NCBI GenBank assembly: GCA_963843755.1
Contig: CAWJLS010000002.1
Location: 558,001 to 622,000, forward strand
DNA: 64,000 nucleotides
Source: CAWJLS01 sp963843755
Lineage (GTDB): Bacteria > Acidobacteriota > Thermoanaerobaculia > Multivoradales > DATKCC01
Reading direction: 5' to 3'
Shown here: positions 33,654-41,099 of the stretch, in pieces
Layout of the letters: each line of letters starts with the position of its first letter
Position numbering within the stretch: the stretch's first letter is position 1
The notes under the pieces: generated by a model
What the model saw: the letters and a program-made list of their open reading frames with translations, nothing else
Database searches by the model: none
What the model was told of the DNA's origin: nothing
Translations under genes and position numbers: made by a program

Positions 33654-34583
33654 ATGAGCGAGCTCGACCGAGTGGAACGAGACGGGGAGCGCGAGCCCGG
33701 CGCGCCGCGGAGGCCCACGGAGTCCGAAGACGAGGCGGAGGGCGATCGTCGGGACGACCTGCGGCCGGCCGCTCCGCCCGCCGCACCGGACGGTGTGCGC
33801 TCGGACGTGGAGAGGGACCCCGGCGAGGATCCGGACGACAGGAAGAACCCTCTGGACGACGAGCCGGAGATCCGGGCGGTCCTGCTCGACCTGGGCGGGG
33901 TGATTCTCGACCTGGGCGAGGCCCGGGGTCTGCCCTGGGGCGCGCTCGACCACCAGGGACGCCAGGCACTGGTCGAGCGCGTTCGGGAGGCGGGCGGAGT
34001 GGCGGACGAGGCGGATCTCGACCGCTGGCTGTTCGAGCCGTGGCGCCGCGGCTACGCACGGCGCAACCGGCGCGGGTTCGAAGAGCGTTGGGGACCCCAC
34101 CTGGCGCGGCTCCAGCGCCGCTCCGGCTGCCGGGCCACCCGCGGCAGCCTCCTGGGGGCCTGGGCGGGGCCCTATCTCGGCGGCATCCGGCCGGTCTCCG
34201 GGGCCCAGGAGGCGCTCGAGCGCCTGGCCTCCGCGGGCCTGCTCCTGGGGTTGACGTCGAACGTGCCGCTGCCCGGAAGCCTTTACACGCGGGTGCTGGA
34301 GCGCGAAGGGGTCGCGCCCCTCTTCGGCACCCTGCGCTTCAGCTACGACCGGCGGGCCCGCAAGCCGGGGCCGAACCTCCTGTTCGGGGCGCTCGAGGCG
34401 CTCGACGTCGATCCCGAGGAGGCGGTCATGGTCGGCGACCGGCGCTCGACCGACGTGGCGGCGGGCCGTGCGGCCGGCCTGCGGACGATCCAGGTGACCG
34501 GCTCCGGCGGTGACGGCGACGGCCCCGCGCCGGACGCCACGGTCGGCTCCCTGGTCGATCTTCCCGCGCGTCTGGGTCTTTGA
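33654..34583 (+). CDS. HAD hydrolase with long acidic N-terminal extension
   Basis: The 309-residue product has a charged, disordered extension (residues 1-75, rich in Asp, Glu, Arg and Pro), then AVLLDLGGVILDLGEARG (HAD motif I), LGLTSNVP (motif II), ARKPGPNLLFGAL (motif III Lys) and VMVGDRRSTDVAAGRAAG (motif IV). The catalytic core is complete. The substrate is unknown. The start at ATG 33654 is the first after mutM; the extension may be longer than the real protein, and internal starts are possible. Confidence 0.82.
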   Translation: MSELDRVERDGEREPGAPRRPTESEDEAEGDRRDDLRPAAPPAAPDGVRSDVERDPGEDPDDRKNPLDDEPEIRAVLLDLGGVILDLGEARGLPWGALDHQGRQALVERVREAGGVADEADLDRWLFEPWRRGYARRNRRGFEERWGPHLARLQRRSGCRATRGSLLGAWAGPYLGGIRPVSGAQEALERLASAGLLLGLTSNVPLPGSLYTRVLEREGVAPLFGTLRFSYDRRARKPGPNLLFGALEALDVDPEEAVMVGDRRSTDVAAGRAAGLRTIQVTGSGGDGDGPAPDATVGSLVDLPARLGL

Positions 34584-34639
34584 TGGGTCTGTGAAGGGTC
34601 TCTGAGCCTCTGTGGTAGGGTCCGCGCTCAAAGCGGCCC

Positions 34640-36049
34640 ATGCAGAGGAGGATCCGAGTGCAGACTACGTGCAGGCGCACCGCCCTGTTCGCGGTGCCGG
34701 CCATCGCCCTGCTCTTTGCGACCGCCCTGTTCCCTCACGCGGCGAGGGCGCAGGAACCCGTCACGGGCGACGAGGGAGAGGCGGCCGACGGGACCGACCT
34801 CCAGCTCGACTTCGGCATCGAAGCCAAGACCCACTTCCGGCACAGCGAGGACAACCGCTTCCCGGTCAACTTCCCGTTCACTCCCGAGATGCTGCCGCCG
34901 GGGGAGAGCCGGGGGTCGATCGCCACGGTCGATCCGGGGGACCACCTGGAGCTGTCGGTGTTCACCCTGTACGCCGACGCGCGGTGGGGTAGGGCGGTAC
35001 ACGCCCACGCCAAGGTCGACGTCTTCGACCTCTACGACCGCAACCCCACCTCCGGCGACCGCAAGGTCGACGTCGACGAGGCGTGGATCCTGTTCGGCCG
35101 GGAGAGCCTGCCGGCGGTTCCGGCGACAGGGCTCGGCGGCTACGTGAAGGTCGGCAAGTTCGCCAAGATGGAGCGCCAGAACGACCGGCACTTGGAGTCC
35201 TACGGTGTCGTCTCGACCGCCTTCAACCGGTTCGAGGATCTCGGGATCGAGGTCGGTGTCGATCTGGGCCCGTACGTCTACGTCAAGGGATCGCTCACCC
35301 AGGGCAACCCGCTCTTCTTCCGCGATCCGAACGCCCTGGCCGGCGACAACGGCACGGACGCCTTCCTGCGCCCCCACCCGGACCCGCAGCTCGAGAGCGG
35401 CATCCCGGTGATCTACGACGCGGAGATCGAAGGCCTGGACGCGGACGGCAACCTCGAAACCGGTGCCGCCGCCGGGGTGCGCTGGGAGGACGCGGACGGG
35501 AGCAACGCGTTCGACCTCATGGCTTACGGCTACCGCCGCAAGCTCGCCGACACGGTCGAGCTCGAGGGGACGTTCTACGGCGGCGACCTGGACTTCCTGC
35601 GCGGCCCCGAGAACCAGCACCCTTACCCGCAGCTCTCCGGCGACGACAAGGAGGAGTACGGCGCGAACCTGTGGCTCTACCTGGGGCCGGTGTCGGTGTT
35701 CGGCCAGTACGTGGATCAGACGGTGGCGTCGCTGCCGCGCACCGGCTACGAGGCGGAGGTCGCCTGGTCGATCGACCTGCCCCTGCGCTGGGCGGTCGGC
35801 GGCCGGCAGCTCTTCCCCTATCTCCAGCCCGCGGTGCGCTACTCGAAGCTCGAGAACGACTTCGCCAACCCCGCCGTCACCCCCTTCCCGAGCGGCGCCT
35901 GGGACTGGGAGAAGGTGGACGTCGGGCTGCGCCTCGGCATCCTCCCCGGGATCGACCTGACCGCCGAGCATGCCGCCAATACCTTCCAGCGTGCGAACGG
36001 CGACGGAACCAACGACGAGACGCTGGTGACGCTGCGCTGGTCCCGGTGA
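34640..36049 (+). CDS. Outer-membrane porin-like beta-barrel protein
   Basis: The 469-residue product has a signal peptide (basic MQRRIRVQTTCRR, hydrophobic to about residue 32, AARAQ cleavage) followed by alternating amphipathic strands, many aromatic residues and a C-terminal strand ending in LRWSR, typical of outer-membrane barrels. HAKVDVFDLYDRNP and WILFGRESLP recall phosphate-selective or maltoporin-like porins, but no motif fixes the substrate. A GTG at 34661 is an alternative start. Its stop overlaps the next gene's start (TGATG), so it heads a three-gene operon. Confidence 0.75.
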   Translation: MQRRIRVQTTCRRTALFAVPAIALLFATALFPHAARAQEPVTGDEGEAADGTDLQLDFGIEAKTHFRHSEDNRFPVNFPFTPEMLPPGESRGSIATVDPGDHLELSVFTLYADARWGRAVHAHAKVDVFDLYDRNPTSGDRKVDVDEAWILFGRESLPAVPATGLGGYVKVGKFAKMERQNDRHLESYGVVSTAFNRFEDLGIEVGVDLGPYVYVKGSLTQGNPLFFRDPNALAGDNGTDAFLRPHPDPQLESGIPVIYDAEIEGLDADGNLETGAAAGVRWEDADGSNAFDLMAYGYRRKLADTVELEGTFYGGDLDFLRGPENQHPYPQLSGDDKEEYGANLWLYLGPVSVFGQYVDQTVASLPRTGYEAEVAWSIDLPLRWAVGGRQLFPYLQPAVRYSKLENDFANPAVTPFPSGAWDWEKVDVGLRLGILPGIDLTAEHAANTFQRANGDGTNDETLVTLRWSR

Positions 36050-36879
36050 TGGGGACGACGGCGCCGGCTGCGGGGGAGCGACGCGGCACGAGCCGGCGGA
36101 GGGCGCTCGCCGCGTCCGGTTCCCGGAAGGCCGCCGGTCCGACCGTGCTGGCCGGCGCCTTCGCCGGGCTGGCCGCCCTCGCCACCTTCATCTCCACCGT
36201 CGTGGCCGCTCCGGCCGCCACCCCCGCTCCGGCCGCCGCGGCCGCGACGGCCGAGAAGGCCGAGCTGACCGGCCGGGTCGAGGCGCTCTCCCACGGCCGG
36301 AGCATTCCCGGCGAGGCGGAGCAGGCGATCGTCTCCTTCCGGCCGGACGCGCCGGTCGCCATGGAGCGGCCGGCACAGCCGTACCGGATGTCGACGCGGG
36401 ACAAGGCGTTCGACCCGCGGGTCCTGGCGGTGCCCAGGGGCGCCACCGTCGCCTTTCCCAACCGCGACCCGATCCTCCACAACGTCTTCTCGGTGTCGGA
36501 GCCGTCCCGGTTCGATCTCGGGCTCTACGGCGAAGGGCACGCCGAGACCGTGACCTTCGACCATCCGGGAGTGGTTCGCGTCTTCTGCAACGTCCACCAC
36601 GGCATGGTCGGCTACGTCGTGGTGCTCGACACGCCCTTCTACACCTCGCCGGACGCCGGGGGCCGGTTTCGGCTGGGCGCCCTGCCGCCGGGGCCCGGCA
36701 CGCTCACCGTCTGGCACGAGCAGGCCGAGCCGTGGAGCCGCCACGTCGAGGTCGCCGCCGGCTCCGGGCAGGACGTGCAGGTGACGATCGAGCTCAGCAA
36801 GCCGCGCATCCCTCCCCACCTGAACAAGTTCGGGCGTTCGTACCGGCGCTCGAGGCGGGGCCGCTACCGTGGCCACTGA
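36049..36879 (+). CDS. Secreted or anchored cupredoxin-domain protein
   Basis: The 276-residue product has an Ala-rich membrane helix or signal (residues 32-52), then a plastocyanin-like fold at about 70-195 with likely type 1 copper ligands: His in DPILHNVFS, Cys and His in VFCNVHHGMVG, and Met in the same stretch. A C-terminal beta-sandwich-like region (GGRFRLGALPPGPGTLTVWH) resembles carboxypeptidase regulatory domains. It probably handles electrons or copper in the periplasm. It overlaps the porin gene by one base and the receptor kinase gene by 11 bp. Confidence 0.82.
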   Translation: MGTTAPAAGERRGTSRRRALAASGSRKAAGPTVLAGAFAGLAALATFISTVVAAPAATPAPAAAAATAEKAELTGRVEALSHGRSIPGEAEQAIVSFRPDAPVAMERPAQPYRMSTRDKAFDPRVLAVPRGATVAFPNRDPILHNVFSVSEPSRFDLGLYGEGHAETVTFDHPGVVRVFCNVHHGMVGYVVVLDTPFYTSPDAGGRFRLGALPPGPGTLTVWHEQAEPWSRHVEVAAGSGQDVQVTIELSKPRIPPHLNKFGRSYRRSRRGRYRGH

Positions 36880-39784
36880 CGACGTCCCGACGCTCCGGGC
36901 GCCGACGCCTCCGACGCTGAATCCGGCCTCGCCACCGGCCCCGATCGCGGAGACGGCGGGCGAGGCGGGCGAGCCGGCGCCGCCCGATCGCCCGGCCCGC
37001 GCCGCCGCGCGCCGCCGGGGGCGCCTCTCCCTCGCGGCGCGCATCTTCCTGATCAGCGGCCTCCTGATCCTGCTGGCCGTCGCCCTGGCGGTGGCGGTGA
37101 CCGCATGGCTCGGTCTGCGCATCGCCGAGCAGGACGCGGCCGCCGAGCTCGCGCGGACCTCGGCGCTCCAGGAGTCGTTCCGCGACGAGCGCTACCAACG
37201 GCTGTGGCTCATCTCCGACCAGTTCTCTCTCGACCCGTATCTCTCCGCCTACATCGCCGAGGCCGCCGAAAGCGACGACACGGGGTCGATCCTCGACCTG
37301 ATGCGCCAGGACCAGGCGGACCTCGAGTTCGACCTGGGCCTGGTCCTGACCCCCGAGGGCCGGGTCCTGGCCGACACCCAGGGGGTCCAGGCGGCGGGCG
37401 ACGACCTTTCCGGGCGCCCGCTCGTCGCCGCCGCCTTGTCGGACTTCGGCGGCGCCGGCGTCTGGCGCCAGGGGGACGCACTCTACGACGCGGTGACGGT
37501 CCCGGCGAGCCGCGGCGGCGAGCTCAACGGCTTCCTGGTGATCGGCTACCGGATCGACGACGCCCTCGCCAAGCGGGTGCAGGGTGTGAGCCGGGGCGAG
37601 GTGGTCTACTTCGCGCTCGCCGACGGCGCCCTCCGGCCGGTGGGCGGGACGATCGATGGGCGGCTGCTCGGACCGCTGGCCGACCAACTCGTCGCGGCCG
37701 CGGGCGGGGTCGACCGGCTGTTCGCGGGGTCGGTGTCTTCAGCGGCCGGGGAGGGTGGGACGGGGCGGGGCAAGACGCTTCCCGGAGGCGCGGCGGGATC
37801 GGCCGGTGCGGCCGGCGCGGCCACTGCTTCCGCTGCTTCTACCGTGGCCGGGGCGGCCCGGGCGCCCGACGGTCCGGGCCGCGGCGATCCCGCCGGCGCC
37901 GGGGGGCTCGAGATCGAGCTGGCCGGCACCCCGTGGCTCGCCCGCGCGACGCCGCTCCTCGACGCCGCCGGCCACCCCGTGGGCGGCGCGGTGACCCTCA
38001 CCTCCCTGGCCGAGCAGCTCGCCACCTTCCGCGAGCTCCAGTGGCTGCTCCTGGGAAGCGGCGGTGCCGCGGTGCTGCTCGCCCTGGCGCTCTCCTACCC
38101 GCTGGCCCGGCGGGCCTTGCGCCCGCTGCGCACCCTGGCGCGCGCGGCCGAGCTGGCGCGGGAGGGGGAGTACGACCAGAAGATCGAAACCGGCGGCCGC
38201 GACGAGGTGGGGCGCCTTGCCGGGGCGTTCGGCGATCTGCTGTCCGCGCTGCGCCAGAAACGGGACTTCGAGCTCTACATGGGACAGCTCGCGTTGACGG
38301 TGCCGGACGACCGGGAGACCGCCCCGGCGGTGACCGAGGAGCACGTCGAAGCGACCCTGGTGGCGGTCGAGCTGTTGGCCTACGCGGTCCCGGTGCGCGA
38401 TCCGATCGCGGTGATGGCGGCCCTGCGGCAGGACGTCGGGCTGGTCCAGCAGATCGCGTCGGCCCGGGACGGCCGGCTGGAGTCGGTGGCGGGGCATCGC
38501 CTGTTCGTCTCGTTCGCGGGCGACGGCGCGGCCCGGCGAGCCCTGGTCGCCGTCGGCGAGATCCTCGGGGCGCTTCGAGAGGCCGGCGGTCGGGCCGAGG
38601 GCGTCGCTCCGTCGGTGGCGATGGTCGACGGACCGTTCGTCCGCGGCGGGGTCGCCTGGACCGGCGGCAGCGGGGAGGCGCTCGTCGGGTTGCCGGTCCG
38701 CCTGGTGGAGGCGCTGCTCCGGGAGGCCGCGCCGGGCGAGGTGCTGCTTTCCGAGAACGTCCTGGGATCGCTCGGGGAGATCTTCGCGTCGATGGACCTC
38801 ATCCCCCGTCTCCAGGCCTCCTTGCTGAGCAACCGCAAGCTCTTCGCCCTCGACCCCCACCAGGCGCACCGGCTGGCCGACGAATACTGGACGGGCGCCA
38901 CGCTGGTGGTGCCGTCGCCCGCCGAGGCGGGCCCGGCGCCCGATGAGCTGAGCCGGCTCGGGGTCGGCACGGTCCTGGGCGGCCGCTTCCAGATCGACGC
39001 GGTGCTCGGTTCCGGCGGCGTCGGCGTCGTCTTCCGGGCGCGCGACCGGGAGCTGGGCGAAACCGTCGCCCTCAAGGTGCTCCGCCACCGCTTCTGGAAC
39101 GACCCGTCGTTCCTGGCGCGCCTCAAGGAAGAGCTCAAGCTGGCCCGGCGGGTGACCCACGCCCACGTGCTGCGCACCTACGACTTCGGCGAGCTCGACG
39201 GCGTGCCGTTCGTCTCCATGGAGTACGTCAAAGGGGTGACGCTGCGCACGCTCCTCGACCGGGCGTCGAGCCGCCTGCCGTTCACCGCCGGCCTCTCCCT
39301 GTCGCGCCAGATCTGCTCGGGGCTCGGTGCCGCCCACCAGCTCGGCGTCATCCACCGGGACGTCAAGCCGGAGAACATCATCCTGGACGCCGCCGGCAAC
39401 GCCAAGCTGATGGATTTCGGCCTGGCGCGGCCGGTGGCCGACACCGGCGACGGCCTGACCAAGGCCGGGGAGGTGGTCGGAACGCCCCGCTACATGGCGC
39501 CGGAGCGGTTCGGCGGCGGCGAGATCGACGCGCGCTCCGACGTCTACTCGTGCGGCATCGTGCTCTACGAGATCTTCACCACTGCGGCCCCCTACCGCGG
39601 CGGTACGGTGATCGAGACCATCGCCCAGCACCTCCACGAGTCGCCGGTGCCACCCCGGGAGCGCTGGCCGGAGATCCCGGCCGACCTGGAGACGATCCTC
39701 CTGCGCTGCCTGGCGAAAGATCCGGCGGAACGCTTCGCGGACGCGGGGACGCTGGTGCGCGCGCTCGACCGGGTGCGGGTCTGA
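36869..39784 (+). CDS. Membrane receptor Ser/Thr kinase with HAMP and cyclase-like domain
   Basis: The 971-residue product has a helix at about 50-75, a periplasmic sensor region (about 76-390, Cache-like), a second helix near 392-412, HAMP (about 413-465) and a domain at about 490-660 resembling a nucleotide cyclase without an obvious complete active site. The Ser/Thr kinase domain runs from about 700 to 971. VALKVL (Lys near 734), HRDVKPEN (near 830), DFGLA (near 850) and GTPRYMAPERF indicate an active kinase. GTG 36869 overlaps the cupredoxin gene. Context suggests sensing of a periplasmic redox or metal signal. Confidence 0.88.
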   Translation: MATDDVPTLRAPTPPTLNPASPPAPIAETAGEAGEPAPPDRPARAAARRRGRLSLAARIFLISGLLILLAVALAVAVTAWLGLRIAEQDAAAELARTSALQESFRDERYQRLWLISDQFSLDPYLSAYIAEAAESDDTGSILDLMRQDQADLEFDLGLVLTPEGRVLADTQGVQAAGDDLSGRPLVAAALSDFGGAGVWRQGDALYDAVTVPASRGGELNGFLVIGYRIDDALAKRVQGVSRGEVVYFALADGALRPVGGTIDGRLLGPLADQLVAAAGGVDRLFAGSVSSAAGEGGTGRGKTLPGGAAGSAGAAGAATASAASTVAGAARAPDGPGRGDPAGAGGLEIELAGTPWLARATPLLDAAGHPVGGAVTLTSLAEQLATFRELQWLLLGSGGAAVLLALALSYPLARRALRPLRTLARAAELAREGEYDQKIETGGRDEVGRLAGAFGDLLSALRQKRDFELYMGQLALTVPDDRETAPAVTEEHVEATLVAVELLAYAVPVRDPIAVMAALRQDVGLVQQIASARDGRLESVAGHRLFVSFAGDGAARRALVAVGEILGALREAGGRAEGVAPSVAMVDGPFVRGGVAWTGGSGEALVGLPVRLVEALLREAAPGEVLLSENVLGSLGEIFASMDLIPRLQASLLSNRKLFALDPHQAHRLADEYWTGATLVVPSPAEAGPAPDELSRLGVGTVLGGRFQIDAVLGSGGVGVVFRARDRELGETVALKVLRHRFWNDPSFLARLKEELKLARRVTHAHVLRTYDFGELDGVPFVSMEYVKGVTLRTLLDRASSRLPFTAGLSLSRQICSGLGAAHQLGVIHRDVKPENIILDAAGNAKLMDFGLARPVADTGDGLTKAGEVVGTPRYMAPERFGGGEIDARSDVYSCGIVLYEIFTTAAPYRGGTVIETIAQHLHESPVPPRERWPEIPADLETILLRCLAKDPAERFADAGTLVRALDRVRV

Positions 39785-39809
39785 CCGCCACCCGGCGTCT
39801 CGAAGCCCT

Positions 39810-40454
39810 TTACTCCGTCGGAACGATCGGCTCTGTGGCGCCGAGGAGCTTCTCGACCCGCGCGATCACCATGTCCAGGGCGACCTGGTTCTCTCCTCCC
39901 TCCGGGATGATCACGTCGGCCCAGCGTTTCGACGGCTCGACGAACTCGAGGTGCATCGGCCGCACCGTCTGCTCGTACTGGAGGAGGATGTCTTCGGTGG
40001 TGCGGGCGCGCTCCGCGATGTCGCGCCGCAGCCGGCGGATCAGGCGGACGTCCGGGTCCGTGTCGACGTAGATCTTGAAGTCGAGCAGGGAGCGGATCCC
40101 CGGTTCGGCCAGCAGGTGGAGCCCTTCGAGGAGGACCACCGGACGGGCCGGGATGTGGATCGTCTCGGTGGTGCGGCGGTGGACCGTGAAGTCGTAGACC
40201 GGGCACTCGATCGGCCGGCCGGCCTCGAGGTCGCGCAGGTGGTCGACCAGGAGCTCGTGGTCGATGGCGTCCAGGTGGTCGAAGTTGTGGTCGGTGGGGG
40301 CGTGGTCCGGTCCCCACGCGATGTCGCGGTAGTAGCTGTCCTGCTCGAGGAAGGCGATCTGTTCCGGGCCGACCGAGGCGAGGATCGCGCGGGCGACGGT
40401 GGTCTTGCCGGAGCCGGAGCCGCCGGCGACGCCGAGGAAGAAGGGGCGGTTCAT
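39810..40454 (-). CDS. udk: Uridine kinase
   Basis: The enzyme phosphorylates uridine and cytidine in pyrimidine salvage. The 214-residue product has the P-loop GVAGGSGSGKTT near residue 8, LEQDSYYRD, the NFDHLDAID motif, VVLLEGLHLL near 106, and RRLRRDIAERARTTEDILLQY near 140. Length is standard. The start at 40454 is supported by TACGCT 10 nt upstream without a Shine-Dalgarno sequence. It is convergent with the kinase operon. Confidence 0.94.
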   Translation of the reverse strand: MNRPFFLGVAGGSGSGKTTVARAILASVGPEQIAFLEQDSYYRDIAWGPDHAPTDHNFDHLDAIDHELLVDHLRDLEAGRPIECPVYDFTVHRRTTETIHIPARPVVLLEGLHLLAEPGIRSLLDFKIYVDTDPDVRLIRRLRRDIAERARTTEDILLQYEQTVRPMHLEFVEPSKRWADVIIPEGGENQVALDMVIARVEKLLGATEPIVPTE

Positions 40455-40464
40455 CCGGGTCCGA

Positions 40465-40470
40465 AGCGTA
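40465..40470 (-). promoter_or_regulatory. -10 box of udk
   Basis: TACGCT (minus strand) ends 10 nt before the start codon; weaker match than others in the set. Confidence 0.3.
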
Positions 40471-40500
40471 GCAGGTCCGGGGGCTCCGGCGGGGGTTGGG

Positions 40501-40548
40501 GCTGGGACCGCGAGGGGCTGGGACGGCGAGAGGGTGGGACGGCGAGAG
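40501..40548 (+). repeat. Three tandem 16-mers flanking SR1 copy D
   Basis: Units are GCTGGGACCGCGAGGG, GCTGGGACGGCGAGAG and GGTGGGACGGCGAGAG, ending 8 nt before the SR1 left arm. Confidence 0.75.
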
Positions 40549-40556
40549 GGTTGCCA

Positions 40557-40716
40557 GAGCGGTCCGGGGGGTGACGGCTCCGGGACGCTACGCGAACTGG
40601 AGGGTTGGGGGCTCAACGCGTAGCTCGACATGGTCCGCGTCGGGCTTGGCAGGCACGCCAAAGCCGTCGCGGACGCGGCCCATGACGCCCTCCACCGTTC
40701 ACCCCCCGGACCGCTC
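40557..40716 (+). repeat. SR1 structured repeat, copy D
   Basis: Outer arms GAGCGGTCCGGGGGGTGA and TCACCCCCCGGACCGCTC are perfectly complementary over 18 bp. The inner stem GCTACGCG/CGCGTAGC begins 30 nt in and closes a 22-nt loop beginning AACTGGAGGGTTGGG and ending CTCAA. A third stem GTCCGCG/CGCGGAC follows. The element is 160 bp long. Confidence 0.85.
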
Positions 40717-40884
40717 CCCATCCGCTGCGTTCGCCGCAGCAGCGAACGTCGGGGTATCGGACTCACGGGAGAGGGCTGGCTGACAGGGGGCGGATCGCTG
40801 CGGAGGGGATGGGGCCGTGGGGAGTAGAACCTGGAGGAGCAGCTCGGCCGGGAGGGAGGGGCGCGAAGATCGTCTCGGAGAAGA

Positions 40885-41042
40885 CGGGTGGGGGCGTCCC
40901 TTCCTCCCCTTGAGGGAGGGGAAGGGATCGAGGGATGGTGGGGGTGATCCAGTCGATGCATCTCAGGCGGAGGGAACGTCGCAACCGCGCCCGGAGGCTG
41001 ACCGGAAGGAAGGATCTCTGGCGCAGTGTCACCGAGCGGATG
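40885..41042 (+). repeat. SR2 repeat, longest copy
   Basis: Its first 68 bp differ at one position from the copy at 32492. Its 3' part (GATGCATCTCAGGCGGAGG, AAGGAAGGATCTCTGG, CAGTGTCACCGAGC) matches the diverged copy at 32632-32776. It ends about 57 bp from the 3' end of the convergent SLC13-type gene. Confidence 0.8.
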
Positions 41043-41099
41043 CTGGCCCCTGACAGGTCCGCAGCCCTTGAGGCCGCTCGCCTCCGGCTCGCAGTCTCC

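Larger units (their letters stand above)
40455..41099. other. 645-bp intergenic region with SR1 and SR2 repeats
   Basis: No credible gene. It contains a 16-mer tandem repeat, SR1 copy D (40557-40716) and the longest SR2 copy (40885-41042). The stretch 40717-40884 has no feature I recognise. Confidence 0.75.

Noticed and set aside
28943..40716. SR1 as integron attC sites or a simple MITE
   Set aside because: There is no array of cassettes or GTT(Pu/Py) core sites, and the terminal arms change sequence together between copies, whereas MITE ends are normally conserved for a transposase.
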